Shown: one piece after another, positions 35,667 to 47,058 of the stretch
How the letters are laid out: each line of letters starts with the position of its first letter
How positions within the stretch are numbered: the first letter of the stretch is position 1
Source of the DNA: Krasilnikovozyma curviuscula
Taxonomy: Eukaryota; Basidiomycota; Tremellomycetes; Cystofilobasidiales; Mrakiaceae
Direction: 5' to 3'
Assembly: GCA_014825775.1 (NCBI GenBank)
Contig: MVAQ01000122.1
Coordinates: 1-60,806 of the forward strand
DNA length: 60,806 nucleotides
Translations under genes and position numbers: made by a program
The notes under the pieces: generated by a model
The model's input: only the letters and a program-made list of their open reading frames with translations
Database searches by the model: none
Told to the model about the DNA's origin: nothing

Positions 35667-36886
35667 CAGGCAGTAGCCGTGTAACCATCGAAGGTGTAAT
35701 CGATTCCATGAGCTTTCAAAGCATCTTTCTTGGCGGCCTGCCTCTTCAGGAGTCTGGTTTCAGCCCTAATTTGTTGTTCTTTAGTTCGTGGCTGCATATG
35801 GAAGGAAGAAGCAATTGATTAAATTTCTGTGTGTTGAAGAAGAGAACTTCACCAAGAAAGTGCAACTGACCTGATCCAGACGGGCGCGTTCAACCCTCAC
35901 GGAAGGTACGGCTCTCCATTTCCTGTTGCTGCCAATCCAAAGGGCTGGGTGAACTTCATCGTTGGGGATAACCTGTGCATAGGGACAATGGAAATTAGCA
36001 CAGTCACAGCTACAGCTTCAGGTTAAGAGAAGCACCGACCTTGCACCTCAGTATATGACCCATGAGAAGGTAGTTGTCCATCGTCTCAGCAACAATCTCA
36101 GCTACAGCCAAGTTTGCAAATTGCAGGAAAGCGTAGTGTTTTGATTTCCCGGTCTGCAAAGAGGCGCAAATGCCGTCAAGAGATTAGCAATTGAGAGCTC
36201 TCGAGCCTTGATAGTGGGAGACCCAAAATCTAACCTTCTTATTTCTAGCGAGTCTGAGTTTTTCCACGTCACCAAACTGCGAGAAGTAGCCCTTCATTTG
36301 GTCTTCGTAGAAACCGTGAGGAATTCGTCCGAGGTAGAGGACACCCTTTGGTTGGTCCTAAACAAGCACAGAGGAAAAAGAGAGATATATAGAGAGCAGA
36401 TCAGTATTATCTCTCAACATTGAGAAATGTAAAGTCTGATGTTTCCTGTGCTCAGCTCGAGGGATTTACATTTTTCTTCTTTGCCTTCTCCAATCGCTTC
36501 TTCACGTTTGTTTCGTCCTTGTCCACTGTTGGAATCTTCAACAGCTCAATTCCTTTTACTGGCCCATCGTCAACTTCACCATCGTCGTCCTCATCGTCCG
36601 ACGATTCAGAATCCGAGTCGAAACGAGAGAAATCCTGCTCTTTAGCCTCAACTTTCTTCTCTGAAGCTGATGTTCCTTCAGCAGTAGAAGCAGCAGCTTT
36701 TCCCTTCTTTAAAGGAAGTGAACTTGGAGGAGGTTGCACTCGGAGTTTCCTGTTGCTGATAACCTTCTCTGGTTTTCCGGATTTCGAGACGGCTGGTTTG
36801 GTTGAGCTCGAAGGAGCCTTCTCTGACACAGCTGGAGCTGTGCGTGGCTTCTTGGTATCTTTCTTGACCGTTGCTGATGGTGCCAT
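35667..36886 (-). CDS. NOP15: Nucleolar RRM protein Nop15/NIFK, ribosome biogenesis
   Basis: The start is taken at 36886 (MAPSATVKKDTKK), since upstream in-frame codons look non-coding. The N-terminal 145 residues are Lys/Ser/Pro-rich with an acidic patch (SESSDDEDDDGEVDD). The RRM follows after an intron: RNP2 as GVLYLGRIPHGFYEDQMKGY, RNP1 as KSKHYAFLQF, then IVAETMDNYLLMGHILRCKV and HPALWIGSNRKW, all hallmarks of the Nop15/NIFK family. A basic coiled segment (RAETRLLKRQAAKKDALK) closes the protein, ending DYTFDGYTATA. Nop15 binds pre-60S particles and acts in ITS2 processing in the nucleolus. Confidence 0.92.
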
Positions 36887-37123
36887 TGTTATGGCTGAAA
36901 CTGGCGAAGGGTGTTTTTGACGGTCGGTTTCAACAAATTTTAGAAGTGGCGGAGCAAGGATACGAGATTTCTTTCTCATGTCGCATATTTTTTCAGAGGT
37001 GTAATTTAGCAGGTGGTCATGATAGGTCATACATTTTCAGCAATAAATTTTAGTAACTAAGCCAAACATCTGTATTCGGGCTTCCATCTTCAAGACATGC
37101 GAGATAAGATACAGAGGGCCGAA

Positions 37124-40100
37124 TCACAAAAATGAGATAAGGCGTGCAACATGGAGTGTCAACGGCTGGTTGGAAGGCTGTGAGGAATGATGGGGTTTGA
37201 GTTGATTAGAGCTGACGCCTTGAGGTTCTGAAACTTCCGAAGAGGCAGATGAATGCCCAGCTCGAACGGACGCGAGGATCACCTCCGAATCTCCTCTTTT
37301 ATCTAGAATTGCATAAGAGTCATTACTGTGTTCGAACTTTTAGGAAACGTAACGTTGTGCCACTTACAGAAGTTGACAGACCTTTTTGATCGCACTCCGG
37401 AATCTGGAGTATTTCCGCTGCTCGTTCGAGTACGAGGCTGTTTTGAATTATCCTCCAATCCAATACCAAAAGAAGACTCTTCATTTTCCACATGGTCAGC
37501 AGATGAGTTCGATTCAGTATTGGCGCTTGGGATTTGAGATTCTTGTGGTCGAGGGTTGATGGGTCGAGCAACTGTCAGTGTTTGGAAAGAAGATTCGCCC
37601 AGATTAGAGTGTCCATGGTCCGTCTTATTCACATTTGAGCTTCCTCCTGAAGAAGTCTTCATCTTTCTTCCAGATGAGGTTGCATCTGATGATTGTGTTC
37701 CAATGCTGGATTGGTCGTATCCAAAGAAGGTGATTTGGCGACCAATAACCAAGATGCTGGGACAAGCAGCAGATATATTATCCTGCGGGTTTATTTGGTC
37801 GATGGTACAGCATGCAGCGTCCAGGAAAAAAATTGGTGCCTCAGGTTTGGCATCAGCTTGGGGAGCTATGTGTGACCGCTGCCAATGACACGTCTCGGTA
37901 TTGAAGATGCACACGGATTGTATACTGTAGACGCCTGACCAAGAGACAAGGTGAACTTTAGCTCATAGACCAAGGAAAGAAAGAGCCTGGACTTACAACA
38001 ATCATCGTAAAGGTTACCTACTGCGTCCTCCTGCTCCAGTAGAGTCATTCCACCTAATACAGCAAATCTGTTACTACCGACAGGCAATAACATAGCATGG
38101 AAGCGTTCAAAAGGCGATATTCCAGAGGTATAGATACCAAAGCTATTGTTTGAACCAAAGCTTGGATCGCCGCTAGAGTTGTGAACAGCTGGAGCCACCG
38201 AGACCTGGCTGGATTCCGAGACAACTTTAGTACTGATCACATGCATCGAACCATCAGCTTCTGATGTGACGTTTTCATTTGCGTCACCGCGTTCGTTTGG
38301 ACCTTGGCCACTCATCACCGTCAAAGGAGTATCGTCGTTGAGGACTTGATGGGTCTGAGAGGGGTTTTCAGGAACAATTGTGTTGGTATCTGGTACTTGT
38401 TGTTGAAACGGTGCATTTTCCCGGTTGCGAGTGATTGTTTCACTCTGATCCATCTCTGGTATGTTGACGTCTCCAAGCATTCCACCCACTGGCGAATGGA
38501 ATGAAGGACCATCATCTGGTTGACCTGAATCTTGAGCATTCGAGCTATGCAGTTGATTTTGACGCCTTCGCAATTCTTTTCGACGAGATCTGTAAGCCAA
38601 ATCATCCGGGGAACGGTAAAGAACCCATCGCCATTCGCCTGGAGCTCCTACACACGTAAGTCTGTACAGAGAATTGAAGATAAGATCCCCACTATAGTGT
38701 AAAAAGTTTCTGCATTCGAAATCAATTCTGATCTCAGGACAGAGTCGAGAATACATACTATGGCTGATCGCGCTGAATACCACCAAAGAGAAACACGCAG
38801 TCACCGAGGCAGACGGAGCCGTGTGCGAAAATGGGCGAGGGCACCTGACCGGAAAGCACTTCAGTAAACCAAAGGCCTGTTATCTTGAAACCGTGCAGCC
38901 GTTGTGAAACATGACAGGATTCAGAAAGGTGTTGACGAGGAAAAGTAACACCACAATAACATACGACATCGTAGATCCACAGGTCGGAGTCACCAGAGAT
39001 ATTCTCCAATGTACGGCCACCGAAGACGACAAGATAGCGATCCCTGATGATATCAAAAGACTGTAAAAGGTAAGTTAGTGGATCTGCGCAACCATCAAAT
39101 AATTGGGAGAAACGAGAATCGCTTACATGGTCTTGTCTGGCTGGTGGCCAGTTCCTCACGAGTTCTCCAGTAGAGCCTAGTAATTTTTGAGAAAAATCAC
39201 AGTATTTTGAGAAAAGTCGTTTGAAAAGGAAGAAAAATGTCTTGACATACCATCGACAGTCACAGGAAACATTGCTTCATCTCCTATCTTCGTGAGCTCC
39301 CAACTGCTTAGAGAGAGCTTGTACATTGAGCTGTGTATTTCCTGATCATCTGGTAACGATAGGAGTGTCCCCGTTGTCCAAGACGATGTGGATTTCTTCT
39401 GCTTCTCAAAGTCTGAGCCATACTTCTGTCTACAACCTCCATAGAAATACAACGCTGGTTCGATGTCGAATTCCTTACTTCCTGAAAAGTATTGGACTGG
39501 TGATGTAAGAGGTATCCACGGTGAGAGAGATGACAGAACGACGACTTGTGCAACGGCCCAGGAATTGGTCGAGAGATCCAAGATGTGGCACACCGGATGT
39601 TCCAGAGTGAAAGATGGCTGGTAAAGTTTTCCACTGACCAGAACTGACATTCGAGTTGGGAACGAAGAGGGGAATGACGCGGCTGGTGGCGCTGAGACTG
39701 GAGAGACCCTTTCAGCAAAAACGGTTGAAGGGTTTGCGTCTGTGTCGGAATGACCTGTTGCTGAAGCTGAAGGAACGAGTGATTGTGAAATGAAGATGTT
39801 CGGTGTCGGGGTGCTGATCTTGATACTCCTAAAGCCCCCAAATGCCGACACCGAGTCCCTCATCCTCTTGCAGGTCTGCGAGAGCCTGGCGAGAGATTTC
39901 TTCGAGAGGAAATGCAGAATTCGAGTAAGGATCAGGTAATTGAGAAGTAGAATGTGTTGAGTAGAAGGTCCTGTTCCGGAGAATGAGGCTACGGATGAAG
40001 TAGTGTGGGAGAAGCTGCAACCACTCTCGCACCAAGCTAGGAGGGTCATGTGGATTCACCTGGTGCAAAGGGGACCTCATATGAATCTGGAGCAGCTACA

Positions 40101-40237
40101 GTCATCGACGGCCCAGCAGAAAACTCTGCCTTCGCTGACGTTGTTGTACGTTCTATTGATCTGCTTTTCCTGGAAACAAGCCCATGTTCCTCGTCGTCCA
40201 AAGATGAAGATCTCTCTGAGGCTTGTCGTTTCGACAT
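37124..40237 (-). CDS. F-box/Kelch-repeat protein
   Basis: The start is ATG 40237 (MSKRQASERSSSLDDEEHG). After an intron the F-box reads LLLNYLILTRILHFLSKKSL and ARLSQTCKRMRDSVSAFGGF. Kelch-type blades follow: PALYFYGGCRQKYGSDFE, YLVVFGGRTLENISGDSDLW, SVCLGDCVFLFGGIQRDQP, FAVLGGMTLLEQEDAVGN and ILVIGRQITFFGYDQ, each with the V/F-F-G-G type turn. A long Ser/Asn/Gln-rich insert (about 38130-38560) interrupts the blades, and the tail is disordered. The last exon (about 37313-37124) was added because an acceptor and phase fit (KRGDSEVILASVRAGHSSAS) and it keeps the same composition. Probably a substrate receptor of an SCF ubiquitin ligase; the substrate is unknown. Confidence 0.78.
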
Positions 40238-43200
40238 TGACGCTTCTGAAATTGATGACTTTGAAGCACTGGTAACGTGAGCGAATTCACTGGCGACAAA
40301 GAGACGAATGACAGTTCGGGTTCGAGAGTGGAGATCACGAGTCTGCAAACTTTCTGCAAAATCCAGGATGTTTGATGTCAGCAAAACTGCTAGCAATTGA
40401 GACTAAGGTTTTCGATGTTAAGGTTCTCCTATGTTGAGAAACCACTTTTAAAAGGAGACAGGTCGAGCACGTTGAGAAAGACCTGAACGAACGATGTTTG
40501 AAGTAAGGCACTCCTAAATGCTCGACTAATACTCACAATATTCTTGTTGATGAAAACGCGGTAGCGGGTTCGAAGAAAAGAAGCTTCTATATCCTGGGAA
40601 CACCCCGCAATGATTCCAATAACGCCACTTCTCCTGAAGGGAAGGCGTGAGCCGAAAACTCGAGAAACGCCACATATATATCCAGACGGTTGCCCTTTCC
40701 TCCGGCTATGCTCAAGAAAATAAAGAATGGAGGATGACTTAAGGTACAGGTGGGAGACACATCCTGTAGATCAGCAATGAGTGGGGAGTCAACAGGAGTC
40801 ACTTTGGTAAAATAGTTTTGATAAGTCAAAGCTTTGATGGATTGAATGAAGTCAAATAGCTATCCCCTACCATAATCTAAAGATTGATACGCTGAAATCT
40901 GCCTCAAAATTGTTACAGGAAGTGAAAAGGTGCAAAATTAAGCTCACTGGAATCGAAAATGGCCTCTTCGCCGCTCCGAAGCTGCTTCTTGCACGCGCTG
41001 CTCTGACCTACAAAGATAAACCTCAAAGGCCTACAAAGTGTAGAAGTGACGAAACTGCAGAGTTCTCACTTCAAGCTGTGCCCACGCGTGCTCCTGCTAG
41101 CATTGTTTTCATCAGCATAGTCCTTGTGTCTCTGTTGGCGTCGGCTACTCCTCACCTCCATACCAGCAGAACCATCTTCCTGCCACTGTACCTTCTACCT
41201 TCACACTTACTACAGCATTACCTTCTTTCTACACTATGCCACCAATCAGCATCAGCTGGCTCTGCCCTTTGACTCGACTATAGTCTATGCTCTTACTGGA
41301 TACTTGGCAATTCTCTTCTCAAAAACACTCTTCTCAGCCTCAAGCTCTTCAAGTAAGCATCCAACCCGTGCTATTCATCTTTCTTTAATTCTGTTACCTT
41401 AGTCTTGAAGATGGTTAGTTGTGGGCCAGAGAGAGTAGATGGACGATTGTGCTGATTGTAGAAAGTCAGGCGGTACTCCAGGAGCTTTGTCTGAAAAGAC
41501 ACAAGTTTCTTGGGAGATAAACGTCTCTTAACCATCGGTGCGAGAGCCCTGCACCGTTACTTCGACAAGCCGTCATTTTCATAATTCAAGCAGTCGACAT
41601 GTCTTCTTTCGTTCACTAACGGGTGCCTACTTATCCCTGCCGCCCCGTCGATACGTGTCCTTATCTATTGATACCTACTGCCCATTGCAACGTGATACGA
41701 AACATAACTTGCTCTCCATTAGCCATTCAAGCCCTCATCGTCACCCCATCTCAACTGACCCGTCGTTAGGAGCTGGGACCAGCGTTCAGCGACAGGAGCT
41801 GCGGCTGCCTTCCAGCTCCCTGCACTTTCGACAGAAATAAGTACATTGGTAAATTCAGACTTGGAATATCAAACAGATCTCCAGAAACCGAGCAAACCTT
41901 TGAAGGGGAGCAGATTGAAGGGGCTGGCTTTGACACCACACTGTGACTCTACACCTCCACAATCTTTCGACACCACCTTTTCATAATTCTTCCACATCAA
42001 TTATACTCACATTCTATCATACACCACTAGATGAACTAGAATCCTTCCTTTGGCCCCTATCTTTCTTGTTTTGATCTGCGGCTTTGAGAACGTGCTGGTT
42101 CACATCTTCGTCTTGTCACTCGCCTTTTTCGTCTCCAGGACTCAGCCGTACCCTGGTTCGAGAGGGTTGATACTGTTTTAAAAATACAGAGAGTTGAAAA
42201 TCGTAGTAGTGTCCTCTCAATTGTAAGTACTGGTTTAAGTTCGAGGGCTTGTGGTGTTACTTTGCCCTTTCGTGTTACCTGCACGATTGCTTCAGCAAGG
42301 CTTGTCAGCACACCAGCATGGTCCAATTAGTAGATACAATAAGAAGACCAGTTTTTTCTTTTCGTCCACCACAGGAGCAGCACCTTTTCTTCGTCTCCTC
42401 CTCAGGAGCCTCCAGCATAGTGTTGAGATCTTGACTGGCCGTTTGAATGGTGCGTTCCCATTCTGCGCTCTCCAGTTGAGAGGAAACGCAGGATATTATT
42501 TGACATCGGGAAATATAGTTCACTCACAACTTCCAGTACTCACAAGCCTAGAAAAACAGTATTAGAGTCAGCGTGTCTGATTTGCATGCCTTGCGTGGTA
42601 TTTCAGAAATTTATAGGCTACCGCGACATTTTGACCCTGCGATACCCTTGTTGATCTCAGAGCCATGTACCACTCATTTTTTTTCTCTCTTGCACACTAG
42701 ATCTCACTCCCCATCAGATTAGTCTTAAATAATAAAACTCTCATCGCAATTCTTTGAGCGCTAGATCTTACGGTTGCTCCTCGAGTGTAAATGCATGAGC
42801 TATCGATGGCTAGATCCCTCACTAATCGGCTGCTGGGGTGCTTTCGTAAGAGAAAACATGGCAAGTAGTCCAGCATCTGATGCGCGACCACCTCATTAGC
42901 GTATTTTCTTCATCGGCCAGCTATAATCTCTCTGAGCTGGAAATTTCCCTCGACCAAAGCCTTGGAATCACACCTAGTAACCAACACAAAGTCACAGCAG
43001 GAGGAGGACATTTTTCTTGCGGAGAAATTCTCGACATAATGTGCTCAAACTCTGACGACGCCGTTTTAGAGCGCTGGAATCGTCGCAGGAATGAGTAAGC
43101 ATGCCACTGTGCTTTCCTTCAAAGCGCCTTCGTGAGTGCCTACCGTAGTCTCCTAAGGGTTTTCAGGTACGAATCTATGTCAATAGGTATCGCTTCTTAG

Positions 43201-43545
43201 ACCTGAGAAAGTTTGGCGGGGTTCTGATCAGCCAAAAACAATCAATTGATAAACCTCTAAACTCTGTTAATTTGAACAGGGACGAGACTGCTTGACCAAA
43301 ACCGTAAGTTTTTTCTATCGCCCGCGTGGTTGTCACCAAAGAGCACTGGCCAGTATACTGAGTAGCTCCTCTGAACTCGAAGGGGTGTGAAATAGTTCGG
43401 TACAGTCCAAAAAAAAAAAAAAACTCCACATCAATTTGAGGAGTCGGAGAAGAAATCACTCTCAATCAAAAAAAGGCTTGCCTCTGTTGGGCCGCCGAGA
43501 AATCCCAGGTATCCCAGGCTCTTCTCAGGCCATACTTCACTGGGT
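40238..43545. other. Long gene-free divergent region, 3.3 kb
   Basis: Between the F-box/Kelch start (minus) and the velvet start (plus). All open frames are short, lack homology that I recognise and do not join through sensible splice sites. Pyrimidine-rich stretches occur at 41540-42030 and 42249-42430, and a run of 14 A sits at 43410-43423. It may carry a long velvet leader with upstream ORFs, or a noncoding RNA. It is the longest empty stretch in an otherwise compact window. Confidence 0.5.
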
Positions 43546-46253
43546 ATGTCTGGTACACCAGGCTCTCAGGGTAGTGGGAGTTCTCGGCGTGGTCAGCAGT
43601 CGACGTCCAGCCTCGCAGCATCGTTTCCAACACATGCAGCGGACGCCTCCAGTACCTTCAGTTCATCTTCATCGATACTATTACCCCAGCACGATGAATT
43701 TCCTCCCTTGGCTCCTTCAGTTCAGCCCTTTGATGCGTCCATGCCACCTGATAGGCAACCAGCTTCCTCTTCTTCCACCGGCCCAGCCGATTCAAGCAAC
43801 CTTCCGTACGATGACACTACCGCTCTGGGTTTGGTTGATACCCTCTTGCAGCTGAAAAAAGGTAGCAGCTCTACTGTGAGATTCCAAGAGGTACCTCGAG
43901 TGTCCTCTGAAACCATCTCTCGCCCTGTCGACGCCAAACCAACTCCTTCTGGAATCGAAGGAGCTCCCATCTCGTACGCGAAGAGCATGACTGAAACTGA
44001 GGGGAGGACCGTATTCGTCAGCACCCTACATAGGGAACGTGATCCGGATCATAGGCCGTGAGTCCCTCGCCTCTTGCGCACTTGCATTGCTCAGAAAGCC
44101 CTTCCTGCGTATGGGTCTCAAACCCGCCACTGATGGCTCATCTTCTCAAAACTGACTGTTTCATTTGGCACAAATTCTCAGTCGCTACAAACTGGTCATT
44201 CACCAACAACCTCATAAGGCACGATTGTCTTCTTACAAAGAAGCAAATGAAACTGGTAAATGCTCTTCACACATTTCATTCCTCTCCTTTGATTGCCGCC
44301 TGCCTAACATCTTCTTCGGCTTCTTCTTTGATTTCTTTCTGATTGTTCTATAGTTGACAGCAGACCAGTGAGGGCATGCGATCAAACCTAACTTGCAGCA
44401 AGTATCTGATTACCTTGTTCTTGTCGTCGTTTGACACTCCTTTAGGTTGATCCTCCACCCATCGTCGAAGTCATCACAGATGAAATTCAAAAGAGGTGAG
44501 CCAATCAAATTCTTACTTGGATGGAGCATGTGGTGAATCCAGTCTGATCCTTTGCGACATCTGGCACCTCAACTTTGACAGCGAGTTCTTGGAATCTTCG
44601 TCGTTGTTCATTCGAGTTCACGTCGTCAATGCGGATGACCCAACAAAGATCATCTACCATGGAGAGCTCTTAGATCATGAAGCTGCTGCTGGTGAAACTC
44701 AATGCACTCCTTATAAGACGAGGGGCATCGATGGTCAGCTTGGTCAGTATTGTCGATGATCTCACATTTTTTAATCATTCTGATACCTTTGCATAATAAA
44801 TTTTAAAGGCTTGTACTCTGTCTTTACCAAGCTGAACATCAGAATCCCAGGAACATATCGTTTGAGTTTCAGGTTGTTTGAATACTCACCGGTGGAGTAA
44901 GTGTCTGCCTGCTGATGAACCTCTTACTTCGGTCAAGTATTAATTCTCTTTGCTGCACAGTGCGCTCATGGCTCAAGTGGGTTCAGTAGTTAGCGACAAA
45001 TTTACAGTCTTTAGTCCGAAGGCAAGTCGACTCTCTGGTCCACCGAGGGTTAGGATGCTGACTTGACTCTTTTCAGAGATTTACGGGAATGGACAAGTTA
45101 ACACCAATAACAAAGCACTTTGCAGAGCAGGGCTGGAAAATTAAAATCAGAACTCCTACGTCGGTTGCTGCTATCGCGAAGAAGAGGAAGGCTGTGAAAG
45201 ATTCAGCTTCCAGTGCTGGTACATCTCCAGCGCCAACAAAAAACTCGCGGAGGAAAAACATCTCTGCATCATCGAAAGCTTCTGCAAGCGATCCAGGTGA
45301 GTCTTCACCCGCTTCTTTTCGTTTCTTATGGCTGTCATCTTCGTCTCTGACTCCTTATTCTGGTTTTTTCGGCAGCAACGTCTCTTTCTGAAGCGGATTC
45401 TCATTATGAAGCTACCCATAATTCATCTACAACATCCCATGGGTCGCATCGACCAACAATGCTGTCGATGGGGTCCTATGGCACTGACATCAATGGTGCT
45501 TCTTTATCAAATATTCCTAGCATTCTACCACCAGCACCTTCTCTGCGAAAAGAAAGTTTCTTTCTTTCCAACAACAAACTACCGATGGGCAGCTACAGTT
45601 CGAAAGACACGGTTGGGCCGTCACTCAATGCTGGTACTTCTCGGTGGCAGAGGGTGGACGAAAGACCTGGGCAGTTGGAGAGGAATTCTGGCGGAGAATC
45701 AGGTTTGGATACGTCAACGCAGCCTGGGAGTCTTGTACCAGATGATTCTTCTTGGAACACGACCCAGGACCAGTTACCTCCTATCAGGCTGGCATTAGCC
45801 TCGTCTCCCAGCTACTCCCCCGATCCCCTCAATCCTCAATCGGGTTCTCACCCCGACTTGCGAGGTCCGCAAACCCAACAGGGGTATCTGACATCCAACA
45901 GCAGCCCTAATCCTTCACCTCTCTATTGGTCACAGCAAATGGGACGTCATTCCATGCCTTCTCTGCTGCAAACACCACAGATTTTGCAACAGCAGCAGCA
46001 CCCTCAAAATTATCAACTGTATCATCATCAGCACGCTCCATATTCGCAGATGCACCACCAACCGCACCCACCGATTCAGCGGACGGGAGCTCCAGCCTCG
46101 GTCGACCTGCCCTTGCATCCGTTTATGGTAGGGTCATCCGGTAGATCTTCTGCTCCCGGCGCTCTCCCATCTTCCTCTGGAACAGTCGGACCTCCCACCA
46201 GCGCAAAACCAGGCCTTCCGTCATCCCTGTCCCACCTCATGAACCCCTTTTAG
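43546..46253 (+). CDS. Velvet-domain transcription factor
   Basis: At least eight exons. Exon 1 (43546-44057) encodes about 170 disordered residues (Ser/Pro-rich, SSRRGQQSTSSL). The velvet domain begins RYKLVIHQQPHKARLSSYKE, continues VDSRPVDPPPIVEVITDEIQ, SSLFIRVHVVNADDPT, LYSVFTKLNIRIPGTYRLSF with RLFEYSP, and closes SDKFTVFSPKRFTGMDKLTP followed by ITKHFAEQGWKIKIRT, the usual end of the fold. A basic stretch follows (AKKRKAV), then a long Ser/Gln/His-rich tail ending LSSLSHLMNPF-like residues. Velvet proteins bind DNA with an NF-kB-like fold and control development and secondary metabolism with partners such as VelB/VeA. Subfamily (VelB, VosA or other) was not assigned. Confidence 0.88.
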
Positions 46254-47058
46254 AAACATGAGTGGTTTTTCATCCCATTTTGCACCACATTCCCCGCAAA
46301 GGATCAAGCTGTTTTTCAATGTTTTTTTTTCATCTCGTACTCCCCCCCCCCATAGCTCCTGCCAACATCAATGTTTTAGCACCCCACTTCACAATCTATA
46401 TCCAAGCATTTTTTTTTCATTATAAAATAAAATCCTTCTGGAAATCAAACGATATTAGATACATTATTTGATTGTCGTCTTTTAAGCATTCTTCTGTGCT
46501 TGTGTCCCCGCCACTAGTTGTACCTCTTTCTTGTTTATGTGTACTTGGCTTCTCTCTCTTCCTGTCATTCATCTTATTTGATATATTCAATTTGATGTAA
46601 GCTCGGCGAGAACAACAAACAGTGCGGTGAGGAAATGATGAACATATGGTACGGCCCAGTCGCGAAACTCATTTAGTGTGCCGAGACGAGTAAATCGCAG
46701 GTTGGATAACCGCCTCGCTCATAATAGTAATCTAAACCTGAGGAAAAATAAATCATTCAGAAAAAGTCGTCAGAAAAGCTTTAGATTGCCTAAAAAGAAG
46801 AATGAATGTATGCAAGACGCACCAAGATAGCTACATAGCCACACGCAGGCGGCCATGCGAACAAAATGCACGATGATAAACGATCTGCAGGTTATCGATA
46901 CAGAAAAAGAAACAAATGGATACAGGACCAAAGCGTATGAAACGAAGAGAAGATGAGTCTGAGTCCCATTGTAAGGCTTGGAAAAAGAGATGCGCATGCC
47001 AAGTTTCGTAGTTGCAGCGCTGAATAAGGCCGAGGTGGTTCTCAGCCGTTGTGTTCTT
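46254..47058. other. Convergent intergenic region, 805 bp
   Basis: Between the stops of the velvet gene (plus) and the Ser-rich gene (minus), so it holds two 3' UTRs. It contains a T run and a run of ten C (about 46322-46350) and is AT-rich near 46400-46460. Nothing else was recognised. Confidence 0.5.

Noticed and set aside
42151..42175. ggttcgagagg, similar to a tRNA B box
   Set aside because: It lacks the trailing TCC and no A box, acceptor stem or anticodon arm could be folded around it.
42057..42326. Basic minus-strand frame of 89 codons in the 3.3 kb empty region
   Set aside because: Unrecognised, isolated and without neighbouring exons; the length is within chance for this composition.
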